Shown here: one piece after another, positions 63,777 through 64,000 of the stretch
Numbering within the stretch: the first letter of the stretch is position 1
How the letters are laid out: each line of letters opens with the position of its first letter
Assembly (NCBI GenBank): GCA_003963435.1
Contig: RXJC01000003.1
Span: forward strand, 62,001-126,000
Reading direction: 5' to 3'
DNA: 64,000 nt
Origin: Bradyrhizobiaceae bacterium
Lineage (GTDB): Bacteria > Pseudomonadota > Alphaproteobacteria > Rhizobiales > Xanthobacteraceae
The notes under the pieces: generated by a model
Seen by the model: only the letters and a program-made list of their open reading frames with translations
Told to the model about the DNA's origin: nothing
The model's database searches: none
Position numbers and translations under genes: made by a program

Positions 63777-64000
63777 TTGTCAGCCGAGCGAACCAAGCCC
63801 ACTCTTCACGATTTCGAGATTCCCGCGGACGGTTATGCCATCCTGGTAACTTGGCCTGAACTACGAGATGGGAAGCACGTGCAGGAGGTCTGGTACGCGC
63901 ATCAGGGCGATCAACTCGAGGCTGTGAAAGCCGTACAGGAGGCGTGCGGAGCGCTGAATGATGCCAAGGTAGAGCTTCTTGGCAGCCTCTCCGCGTCCAG
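63777..64000 (+). CDS. Partial protein at window end, unknown
   Basis: At least 74 residues, cut by the window edge. AAGGAG precedes TTG 63777; GTG 63744 is an alternative. Text: LHDFEIPADGYAILVTWPELRDGKHVQEVWYAHQGDQ. No family recognised. Confidence 0.55.
   Translation, partial: MSAERTKPTLHDFEIPADGYAILVTWPELRDGKHVQEVWYAHQGDQLEAVKAVQEACGALNDAKVELLGSLSAS

Noticed and set aside
1..64000. CRISPR array, rRNA or tRNA genes
   Set aside because: No regular spaced repeats and no tRNA or rRNA-like conserved stretches were seen on reading.

Overview
The window reads as chromosome of a high-GC alphaproteobacterium, most likely Bradyrhizobium or a close relative. This rests on gene style: hup/hyp cluster, OpgC, GH17-type beta-glucan protein, FixK-type boxes, DUF2939 and DUF3141 proteins. 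No rRNA, tRNA or CRISPR was seen. It looks like an accessory 'low-oxygen and copper' island: redox and metal genes mixed with small secreted proteins and many gene relics.

Left part (0-12 kb): a GH15 glucoamylase-like gene and a transaldolase relic. Next is a compact three-gene set: a membrane-anchored FAD/2Fe-2S reductase, a four-helix b-type membrane protein and a seven-CXXCH cytochrome c. It looks like a wire from cytosolic NAD(P)H to the periplasm. MarR, DUF2939 and OsmC genes, a frameshifted MFS transporter and a TolC protein follow.

Hydrogenase block (12.1-22.6 kb): hupS-hupL-cytochrome c-hypC-hypA-hypB-hypD-protease-hypF-hypE run as one minus-strand operon with overlapping ends; a HupH-like gene converges on hypE. 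The small subunit has a Tat signal but no C-terminal anchor. It also lacks the extra cysteines of oxygen-tolerant enzymes. A mono-heme c-type protein sits where a b-type cytochrome gene is often found.

Middle (22.9-31.5 kb): a Tat-exported Cys-rich copper-storage-like protein, a LOG protein, a Met/His repeat protein, an ECF sigma factor with a Cys-rich tail, a beta-CASP metallo-hydrolase, oleate hydratase and an orphan flgF.

Copper and envelope part (31.7-59.8 kb): cusB-cusA, OpgC, a second heptaheme cytochrome, an IS1380 relic, a beta-glucan synthase-like protein, a His-rich repeat protein, DUF3141, then cusC-like, multicopper oxidase, CusF-like, copC, copD, DUF1622, two tandem XRE-type regulators, a porin and a CPH-type copper ATPase.

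Right end (59.8-64 kb): decayed mobile DNA (SDR, IS630, trbI-DUF2274 and LysR fragments, plus a duplicated block of which half is inverted), then a receiver-only response regulator, a broken nuclease-like gene and a cytosolic Cys-rich four-helix protein.

A common thread is a TTGA-N6-TCAA palindrome found in intergenic DNA at ten places (7868, 24985, 26199, 31680, 32652, 40945, 43450, 48210, 57115, 61901). Several lie 40-100 bases before copper or envelope genes. A FixK/FNR-type regulator active at low oxygen would tie the island together; this is inferred from the sites only.
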